Below are positions 13,700 to 14,954 of a stretch of 14,954 nucleotides of DNA, piece after piece. Origin of the DNA: Clostridia bacterium (GTDB taxonomy: Bacteria > Bacillota > Clostridia > Christensenellales > CALWSW01); NCBI GenBank assembly GCA_019421925.1, contig JAHZEH010000005.1, positions 2,057-17,010 of the forward strand. The letters run 5' to 3'. Below the pieces are notes generated by a model. The model was not told the origin of the DNA and ran no database searches. It saw only the letters and a list, made by a program, of their open reading frames with translations. A program made the position numbers and the translations under genes. How positions within the stretch are numbered: the first letter of the stretch is position 1; the number at the start of each line of letters is the position of its first letter.

Positions 13700-14954
13700 G
13701 GCGGCAGCGGAAACGGCTGGTGCGGAATATGCAGGCCCGGGCCCTGATCTGGGCCAGTCTGGCCATGCTGCTCGCCGCCGTCTTTGCCGTAGCCGCCTGC
13801 AACGTGCTCCTCTGGCCCCGCCTGGAACAGGACCTTCGGGATGGCCAGGCCCATGTGGCCTCCAGCATGGCCACCCTGTTGGAGGAGTCCAACCTCTCTC
13901 TGCAGGAGATCCTCGACATCTGCGTGACGAACTCCTTCGTCGTGGAGCAGGTCCCGGATTTCTCGGGCTTCGCCCTCACCCTGGAGCAGGCTGGAGAGCT
14001 GGGGAGCCGGGGCCGCCTGTACGTGCCCGGCGGTCCCTATACCATCGGCGTGACCCTGCTGCGGGCAGGGGGCCGGGCTTTCACCATCGCCACAAGCGCC
14101 GGAGGCAACCTCTATCACGCCACACTCTGGCGCATCATCAGCACGCTGTTTCTGTGCATCTTCCTGGGCATGGCCTTCATGGGCCTGTCCAGCCGCCGGG
14201 CCCTGCGGCCCGTCCGCGCCCTGCGTTCCGCTCTTCAGGAGGTCTCCCGGGGCAACTTTAACGTGGCCCTGCCCGTCTTTGGCAGCGACGAGATCAGCCT
14301 GCTCAATCAGAACTTCAACCAGATGGCCCAGGACCTCTCCCGCATCGAGATGCTGCGGAACGACTTCGTCAGCAATGTCTCCCACGAGTTCAAGACCCCC
14401 CTCTCCAGCATTCAGGGTTACGCCGAGCTGCTTCTGGGCAGCGGGCTGCCCGACCCCCAGGCGGGCTATGCCGGAGTGATCGCAGAGGAGGCGGGCAGGC
14501 TCTCCCGCCTCACCGCCAACATCCTGCGCCTCTCCAAGCTGGAGAACCAGGCCGTCACCCCCAGGCGGGTCCCCTTTGCCCTGGACGAACAGCTCCGCCG
14601 CTGTCTCCTCTCCTTCCAGAACGACTGGCAGCGCAAGGGCCTCCATCTGGACGTGTCCCTGGACAGCGTCACCTATGAGGGGGATGAGGAGCTGCTCGCC
14701 CAGGTCTGGACCAACCTCATGAGCAACGCCGTCAAATTTTCCCACGAGGGGGGGACTCTCCTGCTTCGCTGTTACCGCCGGGAGGCCGCCGTACAGGTGG
14801 TCGTGGCGGACGACGGGGCGGGCATGGATGGGGAGACTCTCAAGCGGATCTTCGAAAAGTTCTACCAGGGGGACGAGGCCCATGCCGCTCAGGGCAACTG
14901 CCTGGGCCTGACGCTGGCCAAGCGCATTGTCGAGCTGTGCGGCGGCTCCATCTC
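13696..14954 (+). CDS. Sensor histidine kinase, cut by the right window edge
   Basis: Membrane sensor kinase partner of the response regulator; 419 codons are visible and the frame is open to the edge, so only the end is missing. Order: a basic N-terminus, membrane helix 1 (about 16-40), an extracellular sensor region of about 100 residues, helix 2 (about 145-164), a HAMP linker (about 165-217), then the dimerisation/phospho-acceptor domain with H230 in SHEFKTPL. The ATPase domain follows with N-box NLMSNAVKFS (340-349), G1 DDGAGM (372-377) and FEKFYQ (386-391). The G2 box reads GNCLGL rather than the usual GTGLGL, a mild departure. The ATG overlaps the regulator stop (ATGA). The sensor region shows no domain I recognise; a kinase of this build commonly senses cell-envelope stress, but the signal here is unknown. 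Confidence 0.95.
   Translation, partial: MRRQRKRLVRNMQARALIWASLAMLLAAVFAVAACNVLLWPRLEQDLRDGQAHVASSMATLLEESNLSLQEILDICVTNSFVVEQVPDFSGFALTLEQAGELGSRGRLYVPGGPYTIGVTLLRAGGRAFTIATSAGGNLYHATLWRIISTLFLCIFLGMAFMGLSSRRALRPVRALRSALQEVSRGNFNVALPVFGSDEISLLNQNFNQMAQDLSRIEMLRNDFVSNVSHEFKTPLSSIQGYAELLLGSGLPDPQAGYAGVIAEEAGRLSRLTANILRLSKLENQAVTPRRVPFALDEQLRRCLLSFQNDWQRKGLHLDVSLDSVTYEGDEELLAQVWTNLMSNAVKFSHEGGTLLLRCYRREAAVQVVVADDGAGMDGETLKRIFEKFYQGDEAHAAQGNCLGLTLAKRIVELCGGSI

Noticed and set aside
13675..14883. Leftward open frame opposite the histidine kinase
   Set aside because: It is the antisense shadow of a kinase with all catalytic boxes in order.

Overview
The window reads as chromosome of a GC-rich, anaerobic, low-motility-signal Firmicute, most likely a gut Clostridium relative of the Oscillospiraceae type (inference). 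The reasons are high GC with strong AGGAGG ribosome binding sites, a class III (strictly anaerobic) ribonucleotide reductase, a lipoprotein flavin reductase of the kind used for anaerobic respiration, and Firmicute-style ABC exporter and OmpR-type two-component genes. It contains eight intact genes, one gene cut by the right edge, one decayed gene, and several readable promoters and terminators. No tRNA, rRNA, CRISPR array or insertion sequence was seen.

Layout. 73-1599 (minus) is guaA, GMP synthase. 1600-1896 is a divergent intergenic region with a guaA promoter and, facing right, an nrdD promoter carrying two NrdR-type operator boxes 31 bp apart. 1897-4233 nrdD and 4230-4733 nrdG (plus) form a translationally coupled anaerobic RNR operon. 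4915-5712 (plus) is a MerR-family regulator. 5827-7632 (plus) is a secreted lipoprotein with an FMN-binding domain and a fumarate-reductase-like FAD domain, closed by a strong terminator. 7723-8036 (minus) is a decayed small lipoprotein gene with an 11-G run and an in-frame stop. 8189-12905 (minus) is a probable operon: the two subunits of a heterodimeric ABC exporter, then a cytidylate-kinase-like protein, ending in a clean terminator. 13025-13699 and 13696-14954 (plus) are a response regulator and its histidine kinase, divergent from the exporter; the kinase runs off the window.

How it fits together. guaA and nrdDG both serve nucleotide supply, but they are divergent with separate promoters and only the RNR side has NrdR boxes. 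The MerR gene and the flavoprotein look like a regulator-target pair: between them is a TTGACT-N19-TATACT promoter, the stretched spacer typical of MerR-activated promoters. The two-component system and the exporter share an intergenic region of about 120 bp, which suggests, but does not prove, that the kinase/regulator pair controls the exporter.

Nothing here is plainly a new defence or mobile system. The best candidate for undescribed biology is the MerR/flavoprotein pair: the reductase keeps both flavin-binding modules but, by eye, lacks the catalytic and substrate-binding residues of fumarate reductase, so it probably acts on some other electron acceptor.
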